This document shows positions 1 to 13,023 of a DNA stretch of 64,000 nucleotides, in pieces. The position numbers were made by a program, and so were the translations under genes. The stretch's first letter is position 1, and each line of letters opens with the position of its first letter. The notes under the pieces are model-generated. The model was not told the DNA's origin. It worked only from the letters and a program-made list of their open reading frames with translations, and did not search any database. Origin of the DNA: Loxodes magnus (taxonomy: Eukaryota; Ciliophora; Karyorelictea; Loxodida; Loxodidae); the NCBI GenBank assembly GCA_946699065.1, contig CAMPDV010001306.1:56030-120029 (forward strand), read 5' to 3'.

Positions 1-111
1 AGTGATTCAGAGTTCATTGTATCAGGAAGTCGAGATAATACGGTGAGACTATGGGACGTCAAGACAGGTACCTGTAAGACCATGAGTGGTCACACTAGTC
101 ATGTATGATCT
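1..111 (+). repeat. Partial WD40 unit at left window edge, TGA at 106-108
   Basis: The window opens at codon 5 of a unit (SDSEF...), so 12 bases of this unit are missing. It has Arg-Asp-Asn at codons 15-17 and the TTG/CAG version of the strand-b codons, and it ends with a SHV loop followed by TGA at 106-108. The array clearly continues to the left. Confidence 0.95.
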
Positions 112-288
112 GTGGCTATATCCAGTGATTCAGAGTTCATTGTATCAGGAAGTAGAGATTATACGGTGAGACTATGGGACGTCAAGACAGGTACCTGTAA
201 GACCATGAGTTGTCACGCAGCTTCAGTATGATCTGTGGCTATATCCAGTAATTCAGAGTTCATCGTATCGTGAAGTAGAGATAATACG
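112..288 (+). pseudogene. WD40 units with stops at 229-231 and 271-273
   Basis: This stretch encodes one unit and part of the next. The first ends in a MSCHAASV loop, with Cys replacing the GH glycine (G34), followed by TGA at 229-231. The next has TGA at 271-273 in place of the GGA glycine of strand b (codon 13), a rare stop position also seen at 5,683. No start or regulatory signal is visible. Confidence 0.85.
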
Positions 289-846
289 GTGAGACTATGG
301 AACGTCAAGACAGGTACCTGTAAGACCATGAGTGGTCACACAAATTATGTTTATGCTGTGGCTATATCCAGTGATTCAGAGTTCATCGTATCGGGAAGTT
401 ATGATTATACGGTGAGACTATGGGACGTCAAGACAGGTACCTGTAAGACCATGAGTGGTCACACAAATTCAGTATTATCTGTGGCTATATCCAGTGATTC
501 AGAGTTCATCGTATCGGAAAGTTATGATAGGACGGTGAGACTATGGGAGGTCAAGACAGGTACCTGTAGGACCATGAGTGGTCACACAGATTCAGTATTA
601 TCTGTGTCTATATCCAGTGATTCAGAGTTCATTGTATCAGGAAGTCGAGATTATACGGTGAGACTATGGGACGTCAAGACAGGTACCTGTAGGACCATGA
701 GTGGTCACACAAATTATGTATATGCTGTGGCTATATCCAGTGATTCAGAGTTCATCGTATCGGGAAGTTATGATTATACGGTGAGACTATGGGACGTCAA
801 GACAGGTACCTGTAGGACCATGAGTGGTCACACTAGTCATGTATGA
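289..846 (+). CDS. Open WD40 segment, 185 codons (about 4.5 units)
   Basis: The segment is open between TGA at 271 and TGA at 844-846 (SHV loop). The GTG at 289 is only codon 19 of a unit, so it is not a believable start; the first ATG is the methionine in the MSGH motif. It contains unusual residues: W-N at the first WD, W-E at about 547 and a SESYDR turn near 520-535. Four complete blades would not close a propeller alone, so this is best read as a fragment of the larger array. Confidence 0.35.
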   Translation: MRLWNVKTGTCKTMSGHTNYVYAVAISSDSEFIVSGSYDYTVRLWDVKTGTCKTMSGHTNSVLSVAISSDSEFIVSESYDRTVRLWEVKTGTCRTMSGHTDSVLSVSISSDSEFIVSGSRDYTVRLWDVKTGTCRTMSGHTNYVYAVAISSDSEFIVSGSYDYTVRLWDVKTGTCRTMSGHTSHV

Positions 847-1956
847 TCTGTGGCTATATCCAGTGATTCAGAGTTCATCGTATCGGGAAGTCATGATTAA
901 ACGGTGAGACTATGGGACGTCAAGACAGGTAACAGTAGGACCATGAGTGGTCACACTAGTCATGTATGATCTGTGGCTATATCCAGTGATTCAGAGTTCA
1001 TCGTATCGGGAAGTGGAGATAATACGGTGAGACTATGGAACGTCAAGACAGGTACCTGTAAGACCATGAGTGGTCACGCAGCTTCAGTATTATCTGTGGC
1101 TATATCCAGTGATTCAGAGTTCATCGTATCGGGAAGTAGAGATTATACGGTGAGACTATGGGACGTCAAGACAGGTACCTGTAAGACCATGAGTGGTCAC
1201 ACTAGTTATGTATCATCTGTGGCTATATCCAGTGATTCAGAGTTCATCGTATCGGGAAGTCATGATTATACGGTGAGACTATGGGACGTCAAGACAGGTA
1301 CCTGTAAGACCATGAGTGGTCACACTAGTCATGTATGATCTGTGGCTATATCCAGTGATTCAGAGTTCATCGTATCGGGAAGTTATGATTATACGGTGAG
1401 ACTATGGGACGTCAAGACAGGTACCTGTAAGACCATGAGTGGTCACACTAGTTATGTATATGCTGTGGCTATATCCAGTGATTCAGAGTTCATCGTATCG
1501 GGAAGTGGAGATTAGACGGTGAGACTATGGGACGTCAAGACAGGTACCTGTAAGACCATGAGTGGTCACACTAGTTATGTATATGCTGTGGCTATATCCA
1601 GTGATTCAGAGTTCATCGTATCAGGAAGTCGAGATAATACGGTGAGACTATGGGACGTCAAGACAGGTACCTGTAAGACCATGAGTGGTCACACTAGTAA
1701 TGTATATGCTGTGGCTATATCCAGTAATTCAGAGTTCATCGTATCAGGAAGTCGAGATAATACGGTGAGACTATGGGACGTCAAGACAGGTACCTGTAAG
1801 ACCATGAGTGGTCACACTAGTTATGTATATGCTGTGGCTATATCCAGTGATTCAGAGTTCATCGTATCGGGAAGTCATGATTATACGGTGAGACTATGGG
1901 ACGTCAAGACAGGTACCTGTAAGACCATGAGTGGTCACACTAGTCATGTATGATCT
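847..1956 (+). pseudogene. Stop-broken WD40 units with segments 973-1338 and 1519-1953
   Basis: In-frame stops lie at 898-900 (TAA, after SHD), 967-969 (TGA, SHV loop), 1336-1338 (TGA, SHV), 1513-1515 (TAG, after SGD) and 1951-1953 (TGA, SHV). Open pieces are 973-1338 (121 codons) and 1519-1953 (144 codons). The 898 stop is followed by the NSRT variant of strand d (GGTAACAGT), which destroys the CAGGTACCTG palindrome. The TSYV and TSNV pair of units at about 1,570-1,800 reappears 492 bp (4 units) further on. Confidence 0.8.
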
Positions 1957-2937
1957 GTGGCTATATCCAGTGATTCAGAGTTCATCGTATCGGGAAGTTA
2001 TGATTATACGGTGAGACTATGGGACGTCAAGACAGGTACCTGTAAGACCATGAGTGGTCACACTAGTTATGTATATGCTGTGGCTATATCCAGTGATTCA
2101 GAGTTCATCGTATCAGGAAGTCGAGATAATACGGTGAGACTATGGGACGTCAAGACAGGTACCTGTAAGACCATGAGTGGTCACACTAGTAATGTATATG
2201 CTGTGGCTATATCCAGTAATTCAGAGTTCATCGTATCAGGAAGTCGAGATAATACGGTGAGACTATGGGACGTCAAGACAGGTACCTGTAAGACCATGAG
2301 TGGTCACACTAGTCATGTATATGCTGTGGCTATATCCAGTGATTCAGAGTTCATCGTATCAGGAAGTCGAGATAATACGGTGAGACTATGGGACGTCAAG
2401 ACAGGTACCTGTAGGACCATGAGTGGTCACACAAATTATGTTTATGCTGTGGCTATATCCAGTGATTCAGAGTTCATCGTATCAGGAAGTCGAGATAATA
2501 CGGTGAGACTATGGGACGTCAAGACAGGTACCTGTAAGACCATGAGTGGTCACACTAGTAATGTATATGCTGTGGCTATATCCAGTAATTCAGAGTTCAT
2601 CGTATCAGGAAGTCGAGATAATACGGTGAGACTATGGGACGTCAAGACAGGTACCTGTAAGACCATGAGTGGTCACACTAGTTATGTATCATCTGTGGCT
2701 ATATCCAGTGATTCAGAGTTCATCGTATCGGGAAGTAGAGATTATACGGTGAGACTATGGGACGTCAAGACAGGTACCTGTAGGACCATGAGTGGTCACA
2801 CTAGTTATGTATATGCTGTGGCTATATCCAGTGATTCAGAGTTCATCGTATCGGGAAGTTATGATTATATGGTGAGACTATGGGACGTCAAGACAGGTAC
2901 CTGTAAGACCATGAGTGGTCACACTAGTCATGTATGA
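1957..2937 (+). CDS. Open WD40 segment, 326 codons (8 units)
   Basis: This region is open from the TGA at 1951 to the TGA at 2935-2937. Eight complete WD40 blades follow one another with loop types TSYV, TSNV, TSHV, TNYV, TSNV, TSYV and TSYV, and several units have Asn at codon 6 (SNSEF). Eight blades would be enough for one propeller. The GTG start is codon 1 of a repeat and lacks any leader, so a true initiation here is doubtful. It is separated from the next open segment only by the TGA and a TCT codon. Confidence 0.4.
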   Translation: MAISSDSEFIVSGSYDYTVRLWDVKTGTCKTMSGHTSYVYAVAISSDSEFIVSGSRDNTVRLWDVKTGTCKTMSGHTSNVYAVAISSNSEFIVSGSRDNTVRLWDVKTGTCKTMSGHTSHVYAVAISSDSEFIVSGSRDNTVRLWDVKTGTCRTMSGHTNYVYAVAISSDSEFIVSGSRDNTVRLWDVKTGTCKTMSGHTSNVYAVAISSNSEFIVSGSRDNTVRLWDVKTGTCKTMSGHTSYVSSVAISSDSEFIVSGSRDYTVRLWDVKTGTCRTMSGHTSYVYAVAISSDSEFIVSGSYDYMVRLWDVKTGTCKTMSGHTSHV

Positions 2938-2940
2938 TCT

Positions 2941-3975
2941 GTGGCTATATCCAGTGATTCAGAGTTCATCGTATCGGGAAGTTATGATTATACGGTGAGA
3001 CTATGGGACGTCAAGACAGGTACCTGTAAGACCATGAGTGGTCACACTAGTTATGTATATGCTGTGGCTATATCCAGTAATTCAGAGTTCATCGTATCAG
3101 GAAGTCGAGATAATACGGTGAGACTATGGGACGTCAAGACAGGTACCTGTAGGACCATGAGTGGTCACACTAGTTATGTATATGCTGTGGCTATATCCAG
3201 TGATTCAGAGTTCATCGTATCAGGAAGTCGAGATAATACGGTGAGACTATGGGACGTCAAGACAGGTACCTGTAAGACCATGAGTGGTCACACTAGTTAT
3301 GTATATGCTGTGGCTATATCCAGTGATTCAGAGTTCATCGTATCAGGAAGTCGAGATAATACGGTGAGACTATGGGACGTCAAGACAGGTACCTGTAAGA
3401 CCATGAGTGGTCACACTAGTCATGTATATGCTGTGGCTATATCCAGTGATTCAGAGTTCATCGTATCAGGAAGTCGAGATAATACGGTGAGACTATGGGA
3501 CGTCAAGACAGGTACCTGTAAGACCATGAGTGGTCACACAAATTATGTTTATGCTGTGGCTATATCCAGTAATTCAGAGTTCATCGTATCGGGAAGTAGA
3601 GATAATACGGTGAGACTATGGAACGTCAAGACAGGTACCTGTAAGACCATGAGTGGTCACACAAATTATGTATATGCTGTGGCTATATCCAGTGATTCAG
3701 AGTTCATCGTATCGGGAAGTTATGATTATACGGTGAGACTATGGGACGTCAAGACAGGTACCTGTAAGACCATGAGTGGTCACACAGCTTCAGTATTATC
3801 TGTGGCTATATCCAGTGATTCAGAGTTCATCGTATCAGGAAGTCGAGATAATACGGTGAGACTATGGGACGTCAAGACAGGTACCTGTAAGACCATGAGT
3901 GGTCACACTAGTTATGTATATGCTGTGGCTATATCCAGTGATTCAGAGTTCATCGTATCGGGAAGTCATGATTAA
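2941..3975 (+). CDS. Open WD40 segment, 344 codons (about 8.4 units)
   Basis: It begins directly after the TGA at 2935 and ends at TAA 3973-3975, in codon 17 of a SHD unit. Units are mostly Arg-Asp-Asn (CGA-GAT-AAT) with the intermediate strand-b haplotype ATCGTATCAGGA. A TNYV unit with W-N instead of WD, followed by TNYV, TASV and TSYV units, is repeated 861 bp (7 units) downstream inside 4048-5274. No start signal is visible. Confidence 0.4.
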   Translation: MAISSDSEFIVSGSYDYTVRLWDVKTGTCKTMSGHTSYVYAVAISSNSEFIVSGSRDNTVRLWDVKTGTCRTMSGHTSYVYAVAISSDSEFIVSGSRDNTVRLWDVKTGTCKTMSGHTSYVYAVAISSDSEFIVSGSRDNTVRLWDVKTGTCKTMSGHTSHVYAVAISSDSEFIVSGSRDNTVRLWDVKTGTCKTMSGHTNYVYAVAISSNSEFIVSGSRDNTVRLWNVKTGTCKTMSGHTNYVYAVAISSDSEFIVSGSYDYTVRLWDVKTGTCKTMSGHTASVLSVAISSDSEFIVSGSRDNTVRLWDVKTGTCKTMSGHTSYVYAVAISSDSEFIVSGSHD

Positions 3976-4047
3976 ACGGTGAGACTATGGGACGTCAAGA
4001 CAGGTAACAGTAGGACCATGAGTGGTCACACTAGTCATGTATGATCT
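3976..4047 (+). pseudogene. Unit remainder between TAA 3973 and TGA 4042 with NSRT strand d
   Basis: The remainder of this unit reads through the WD to a GNSRT strand-d variant and an SHV loop, then TGA at 4042-4044. The same pairing of SHD-TAA plus NSRT or NSKT and a nearby stop also occurs at 898-967 and 8524-8593, so it is a propagated unit type rather than an independent lesion. Confidence 0.75.
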
Positions 4048-5274
4048 GTGGCTATATCCAGTGATTCAGAGTTCATCGTATCGGGAAGTTTTGATTATAT
4101 GGTGAGACTATGGGACGTCAAGACAGGTACCTGTAAGACCATGAGTGGTCACGCAGCTTCAGTATTATCTGTGGCTATATCCAGTGATTCAGAGTTCATT
4201 GTATCAGGAAGTCGAGATAATACGGTGAGACTATGGGACGTCAAGACAGGTACCTGTAGGACCATGAGTGGTCACACTAGTTATGTATATGCTGTGGCTA
4301 TATCCAGTGATTCAGAGTTCATCGTATCGGGAAGTTATGATTATACGGTGAGACTATGGGACGTCAAGACAGGTACCTGTAAGACCATGAGTGGTCACAC
4401 AAATTATGTTTATGCTGTGGCTATATCCAGTAATTCAGAGTTCATCGTATCGGGAAGTAGAGATAATACGGTGAGACTATGGAACGTCAAGACAGGTACC
4501 TGTAAGACCATGAGTGGTCACACAAATTATGTATATGCTGTGGCTATATCCAGTGATTCAGAGTTCATCGTATCGGGAAGTTATGATTATACGGTGAGAC
4601 TATGGGACGTCAAGACAGGTACCTGTAAGACCATGAGTGGTCACACAGCTTCAGTATTATCTGTGGCTATATCCAGTGATTCAGAGTTCATCGTATCAGG
4701 AAGTCGAGATAATACGGTGAGACTATGGGACGTCAAGACAGGTACCTGTAAGACCATGAGTGGTCACACTAGTTATGTATATGCTGTGGCTATATCCAGT
4801 AATTCAGAGTTCATCGTATCAGGAAGTCGAGATAATACGGTGAGACTATGGGACGTCAAGACAGGTACCTGTAAGACCATGAGTGGTCACACAGCTTCAG
4901 TATTATCTGTGGCTATATCCAGTAATTCAGAGTTCATCGTATCAGGAAGTCGAGATAATACGGTGAGACTATGGGACGTCAAGACAGGTACCTGTAAGAC
5001 CATGAGTGGTCACACAGCTTCAGTATTATCTGTGGCTATATCCAGTAATTCAGAGTTCATCGTATCAGGAAGTCGAGATAATACGGTGAGACTATGGGAC
5101 GTCAAGACAGGTACCTGTAAGACCATGAGTGGTCACACTAGTTATGTATATGCTGTGGCTATATCCAGTGATTCAGAGTTCATCGTATCGGGAAGTTATG
5201 ATTATACGGTGAGACTATGGGACGTCAAGACAGGTACCTGTAGGACCATGAGTGGTCACACTAGTCATGTATGA
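4048..5274 (+). CDS. Open WD40 segment, 408 codons (10 units)
   Basis: This is the longest open stretch in the left 40 kb. It starts with a SFDYM unit (Phe15, Met18), has three TASV-loop units and ends at TGA 5272-5274 (SHV). The interior 4,399-4,800 copies the 3,538-3,940 block at a 7-unit offset, including the W-N variant. Ten blades could supply one closed propeller plus spare blades. The GTG start is inside the repeat, so independent expression is not supported. Confidence 0.4.
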   Translation: MAISSDSEFIVSGSFDYMVRLWDVKTGTCKTMSGHAASVLSVAISSDSEFIVSGSRDNTVRLWDVKTGTCRTMSGHTSYVYAVAISSDSEFIVSGSYDYTVRLWDVKTGTCKTMSGHTNYVYAVAISSNSEFIVSGSRDNTVRLWNVKTGTCKTMSGHTNYVYAVAISSDSEFIVSGSYDYTVRLWDVKTGTCKTMSGHTASVLSVAISSDSEFIVSGSRDNTVRLWDVKTGTCKTMSGHTSYVYAVAISSNSEFIVSGSRDNTVRLWDVKTGTCKTMSGHTASVLSVAISSNSEFIVSGSRDNTVRLWDVKTGTCKTMSGHTASVLSVAISSNSEFIVSGSRDNTVRLWDVKTGTCKTMSGHTSYVYAVAISSDSEFIVSGSYDYTVRLWDVKTGTCRTMSGHTSHV

Positions 5275-8937
<3,663 letters not shown>

Positions 8938-10935
8938 ATGAGTGGTCACACTAGTAATGTATATGCTGTGGCTATATCCAGTGATTCAGAGTTCATCGTA
9001 TCGGGAAGTGGAGATTATACGGTGAGACTATGGGACGTCAAGACAGGTACCTGTAAGACCATGAGAGGTCACACTAGTCTTGTATATGCTGTGGCTATAT
9101 CCAGTGATTCAGAGTTCATCGTATCGGGAAGTGGAGATTATACGGTGAGACTATGGGACGTCAAGACAGGTACCTGTAAGACCATGAGTGGTCACACTAG
9201 TCTTGTATATGCTGTGGCTATATCCAGTGATTCAGAGTTCATCGTATCGGGAAGTTATGATAATACGGTGAGACTATGGGACGTCAAGACAGGTACCTGT
9301 AAGACCATGAGTGGTCACACTAGTCTTGTATATGCTGTGGCTATATCCAGTGATTCAGAGTTCATCGTATCGGGAAGTAGAGATTATACGGTGAGACTAT
9401 GGGACGTCAAGACAGGTACCTGTAAGACCATGAGTGGTCACACATATTCTGTAAGATCTGTGGCTATATCCAGTGATTCAGAGTTCATCGTATCGGGAAG
9501 TAGAGATTAGACGGTGAGACTATGGGACGTCAAGACAGGTAACAGTAAGACCATGAGTGGTCACACAAATTATGTATATGCTGTGGCTATATCCAGTGAT
9601 TCAGAGTTCATTGTATCAGGAAGTCGAGATAATACGGTGAGACTATGGGACGTCAAGACAGGTACCTGTAAGACCATGAGTGGTCACACTAGTAATGTAT
9701 ATGCTGTGGCTATATCCAGTAATTCAGAGTTCATCGTATCGGGAAGTCATGATTAGACGGTGAGACTATGGGACGTCAAGACAGGTACCTGTAGGACCAT
9801 GAGTGGTCACACTAGTTATGTATATGCTGTGGCTATATCCAGTGATTCAGAGTTCATCGTATCGGGAAGTTATGATTATACGGTGAGACTATGGGACGTC
9901 AAGACAGGTACCTGTAAGACCATGAGTGGTCACACTAGTTATGTAAGATCTGTGGCTATATCCAGTGATTCAGAGTTCATCGTATCGGGAAGTCATGATT
10001 ATACGGTGAGACTATGGGACGTCAAGACAGGTACCTGTAAGACCATGAGTGGTCACACTAGTTATGTATATGCTGTGGCTATATCCAGTGATTCAGAGTT
10101 CATCGTATCGGGAAGTCATGATTATACGGTGAGACTATGAGACGTCAAGACAGGTACCTGTAAGACCATGAGTGGTCACACTAGTGTTGTATATGCTGTG
10201 GCTATATCCAGTGATTCAGAGTTCATCGTATCGGGAAGTCATGATTATACGGTGAGACTATGGGACGTCAAGACAGGTACCTGTAAGACCATGAGAGGTC
10301 ACACTAGTCTTGTATATGCTGTGGCTATATCCAGTGATTCAGAGTTCATCGTATCGGGAAGTTATGATAATACGGTGAGACTATGGGACGTCAAGACAGG
10401 TACCTGTAAGACCATGAGTGGTCACACTAGTCTTGTATATGCTGTGGCTATATCCAGTGATTCAGAGTTCATCGTATCGGGAAGTCATGATTATACGGTG
10501 AGACTATGGGACGTCAAGACAGGTACCTGTAAGACCATGAGTGGTCACACTAGTTATGTATATGCTGTGGCTATATCCAGTGATTCAGAGTTCATCGTAT
10601 CGGGAAGTAGAGATTAGACGGTGAGACTATGGGACGTCAAGACAGGTACCTGTAAGACCATGAGTGGTCACACTAGTTATGTATATGCTGTGGCTATATC
10701 CAGTAATTCAGAGTTCATCGTATCGGGAAGTGGAGATTATACGGTGAGACTATGGGACGTCAAGACAGGTACCTGTAAGACCATGAGTGGTCACACAGAT
10801 TCAGTATTATCTGTGGCTATATCCAGTGATTCAGAGTTCATCGTATCGGGAAGTTATGATTATACGGTGAGACTATGGGACGTCAAGACAGGTACCTGTA
10901 GGACCATGAGTGGTCACGCAGCTTCAGTATGATCT
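8938..10935 (+). pseudogene. WD40 segments of 190, 80, 126, 149 and 103 codons
   Basis: Open pieces are 8938-9510, 9514-9756, 9760-10140, 10168-10617 and 10621-10932. They are bounded by TAG at 9508, 9754 and 10615 (codon 17), TGA at 10138 (TGG to TGA at the conserved Trp) and TGA at 10930 (AASV loop). The MRGH-TSLV units at about 9,060-9,360, followed by TSLV, TSLV, TYSV and RD-TAG, form a block that recurs at about 14,470, 17,545, 19,760, 22,840 and 25,545. After the 10138 stop the next loop is TSVV, a type otherwise seen only after the related stops at 14197 and 17272. Confidence 0.8.
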
Positions 10936-11787
10936 GTGGCTATATCCAGTGATTCAGAGTTCATCGTATCGGGAAGTGGAGATTATACGGTGAGACTATG
11001 GGACGTCAAGACAGGTATCTGTAAGACCATGAGTGGTCACACAAATTATGTATATGCTGTGGCTATATCCAGTGATTCAGAGTTCATCGTATCGGGAAGT
11101 TTTGATTATATGGTGAGACTATGGGACGTCAAGACAGGTACCTGTAGGACCATGAGTGGTCACACTAGTAATGTATATGCTGTGGCTATATCCAGTAATT
11201 CAGAGTTCATCGTATCGGGAAGTTATGATAAGACGGTGAAACTATGGGACGTCAAGACAGGTACCTGTAAGACCATGAGTGGTCACACAAATTATGTATA
11301 TGCTGTGGCTATATCCAGTGATTCAGAGTTCATCGTATCGGGAAGTTATGATAAGACGGTGAGACTATGGGACGTCAAGACAGGTACCTGTAGGACCATG
11401 AGTGGTCACACTAGTTATGTATATGCTGTGGCTATATCCAGTGATTCAGAGTTCATTGTATCAGGAAGTGGAGATTATACGGTGAGACTATGGGACGTCA
11501 AGACAGGTACCTGTAGGACCATGAGTGGTCACACTAGTTATGTATATGCTGTGGCTATATCCAGTGATTCAGAGTTCATTGTATCAGGAAGTTATGATAA
11601 TACGGTGAGACTATGGGACGTCAAGACAGGTACCTGTAAGACCATGAGTGGTCACACTAGTAATGTATATGCTGTGGCTATATCCAGTAATTCAGAGTTC
11701 ATCGTATCGGGAAGTGATGATAAGACGGTGAAACTATGGGACGTCAAGACAGGTACCTGTAAGACCATGAGTGGTCACACTAGATAA
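10936..11787 (+). CDS. Open WD40 segment, 283 codons (about 7 units)
   Basis: It is open from the TGA at 10930 to TAA 11785-11787 (TR-stop loop). It spans almost exactly seven blades, the usual number for one closed propeller. Three units carry Lys at codon 17 (YDKT or DDKT), two of them with Lys20 instead of Arg20, a linked combination. The start is within a repeat, and the end lacks the last loop residues of the seventh unit. A stand-alone product is possible but unproven. Confidence 0.4.
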   Translation: MAISSDSEFIVSGSGDYTVRLWDVKTGICKTMSGHTNYVYAVAISSDSEFIVSGSFDYMVRLWDVKTGTCRTMSGHTSNVYAVAISSNSEFIVSGSYDKTVKLWDVKTGTCKTMSGHTNYVYAVAISSDSEFIVSGSYDKTVRLWDVKTGTCRTMSGHTSYVYAVAISSDSEFIVSGSGDYTVRLWDVKTGTCRTMSGHTSYVYAVAISSDSEFIVSGSYDNTVRLWDVKTGTCKTMSGHTSNVYAVAISSNSEFIVSGSDDKTVKLWDVKTGTCKTMSGHTR

Positions 11788-11973
11788 GTATTATCTATGG
11801 CTATATCCAGTGATTCAGAGTTCATCGTATCGGGAAGTTATGATTATACGGTGAGACTATGGGACGTCAAGACAGGTACCTGTAGGACCATGAGTGGTCA
11901 CGCAGCTTCAGTATGATCTGTGGCTATATCCAGTGATTCAGAGTTCATCGTATCGGGAAGTAGAGATTAGACG
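11788..11973 (+). pseudogene. WD40 units with AASV-TGA 11914 and RD-TAG 11968
   Basis: After the TAA at 11785, a unit beginning with ATG in place of GTG at codon 1 (as at about 7,613) leads to the double-stop unit: TGA 11914-11916 and TAG 11968-11970, 54 bp apart. The same pair precedes the next segment's relatives at 7732/7786 and 28396/28450. Confidence 0.8.
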
Positions 11974-12585
11974 GTGAGACTATGGGACGTCAAGACAGGT
12001 ACCTGTAAGACCATGAGTGGTCACACTAGTTATGTATATGCTGTGGCTATATCCAGTAATTCAGAGTTCATCGTATCGGGAAGTGGAGATTATACGGTGA
12101 GACTATGGGACGTCAAGACAGGTATCTGTAAGACCATGAGTGGTCACACAGATTCAGTATTATCTGTGTCTATATCCAGTGATTCAGAGTTCATCGTATC
12201 GGGAAGTGATGATAAGACGGTGAGACTATGGGACGTCAAGACAGGTACCTGTAGGACCATGAGTGGTCACACAGATTCAGTATTATCTGTGGCTATATCC
12301 AGTGATTCAGAGTTCATCGTATCGGGAAGTTATGATTATATGGTGAGACTATGGGACGTCAAGACAGGTACCTGTAAGACCATGAGTGGTCACACTAGTT
12401 ATGTAAGATCTGTGGCTATATCCAGTGATTCAGAGTTCATTGTATCAGGAAGTCGAGATAATACGGTGAGACTATGGGACGTCAAGACAGGTACCTGTAA
12501 GACCATGAGTGGTCACACTAGTAATGTATATGCTGTGGCTATATCCAGTAATTCAGAGTTCATCGTATCGGGAAGTCATGATTAG
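11974..12585 (+). CDS. Open WD40 segment, 203 codons (5 units); member of a three-copy cassette
   Basis: The order is TSYV-SNSEF-SGDY with Ile28 (GICKT), then TDSV-SDDK, TDSV-SYDYM, TSYV-RSV-SRDN and TSNV-SNSEF-SHD ending in TAG 12583. The same opening order appears at 7792 (34 units left) and 28456 (134 units right), each time preceded by the AASV-TGA and RD-TAG pair. Private variants such as TATCTG (Ile28) support common descent. Five blades are too few for a normal propeller. Confidence 0.35.
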   Translation: MRLWDVKTGTCKTMSGHTSYVYAVAISSNSEFIVSGSGDYTVRLWDVKTGICKTMSGHTDSVLSVSISSDSEFIVSGSDDKTVRLWDVKTGTCRTMSGHTDSVLSVAISSDSEFIVSGSYDYMVRLWDVKTGTCKTMSGHTSYVRSVAISSDSEFIVSGSRDNTVRLWDVKTGTCKTMSGHTSNVYAVAISSNSEFIVSGSHD

Positions 12586-13023
12586 ACGGTGAGACTATGG
12601 GACGTCAAGACAGGTACCTGTAAGACCATGAGTGGTCACGCAGCTTCAGTATTATCTGTGGCTATATCCAGTGATTCAGAGTTCATCGTATCGAGAAGTC
12701 GAGATAATACGGTGAGACTATGGGACGTCAAGACAGGTACCTGTAAGACCATGAGTGGTCACACTAGTCATGTATGATCTGTGGCTATATCCAGTGATTC
12801 AGAGTTCATCGTATCGAGAAGTCGAGATAATACGGTGAGACTATGGGACGTCAAGACAGGTACCTGTAAGACCATGAGTGGTCACACAGATTATGTATTA
12901 TCTGTGGCTATATCCAGTGATTCAGAGTTCATTGTATCAGGAAGTTATGATTATACGGTGAGACTATGGGACGTCAAGACAGGTACCTGTAAGACCATGA
13001 GTGGTCACACTAGTCATGTATGA
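12586..13023 (+). pseudogene. WD40 segments 12589-12777 and 12781-13023
   Basis: Two short open pieces of 62 and 80 codons end at TGA 12775 and 13021 (SHV loops). Both contain the SRSRDN turn, in which TCG-AGA replaces TCG-GGA, so Gly13 becomes Arg. The second piece lies at the left edge of the 25-unit duplication. Confidence 0.75.

Noticed and set aside
106-128. Tiny introns that would remove the TGA units (GTATGA... to ...TCCAG)
   Set aside because: The stretch is 23 nt, not a multiple of three, so removing it would break the frame, and the same boundaries occur in units without stops.
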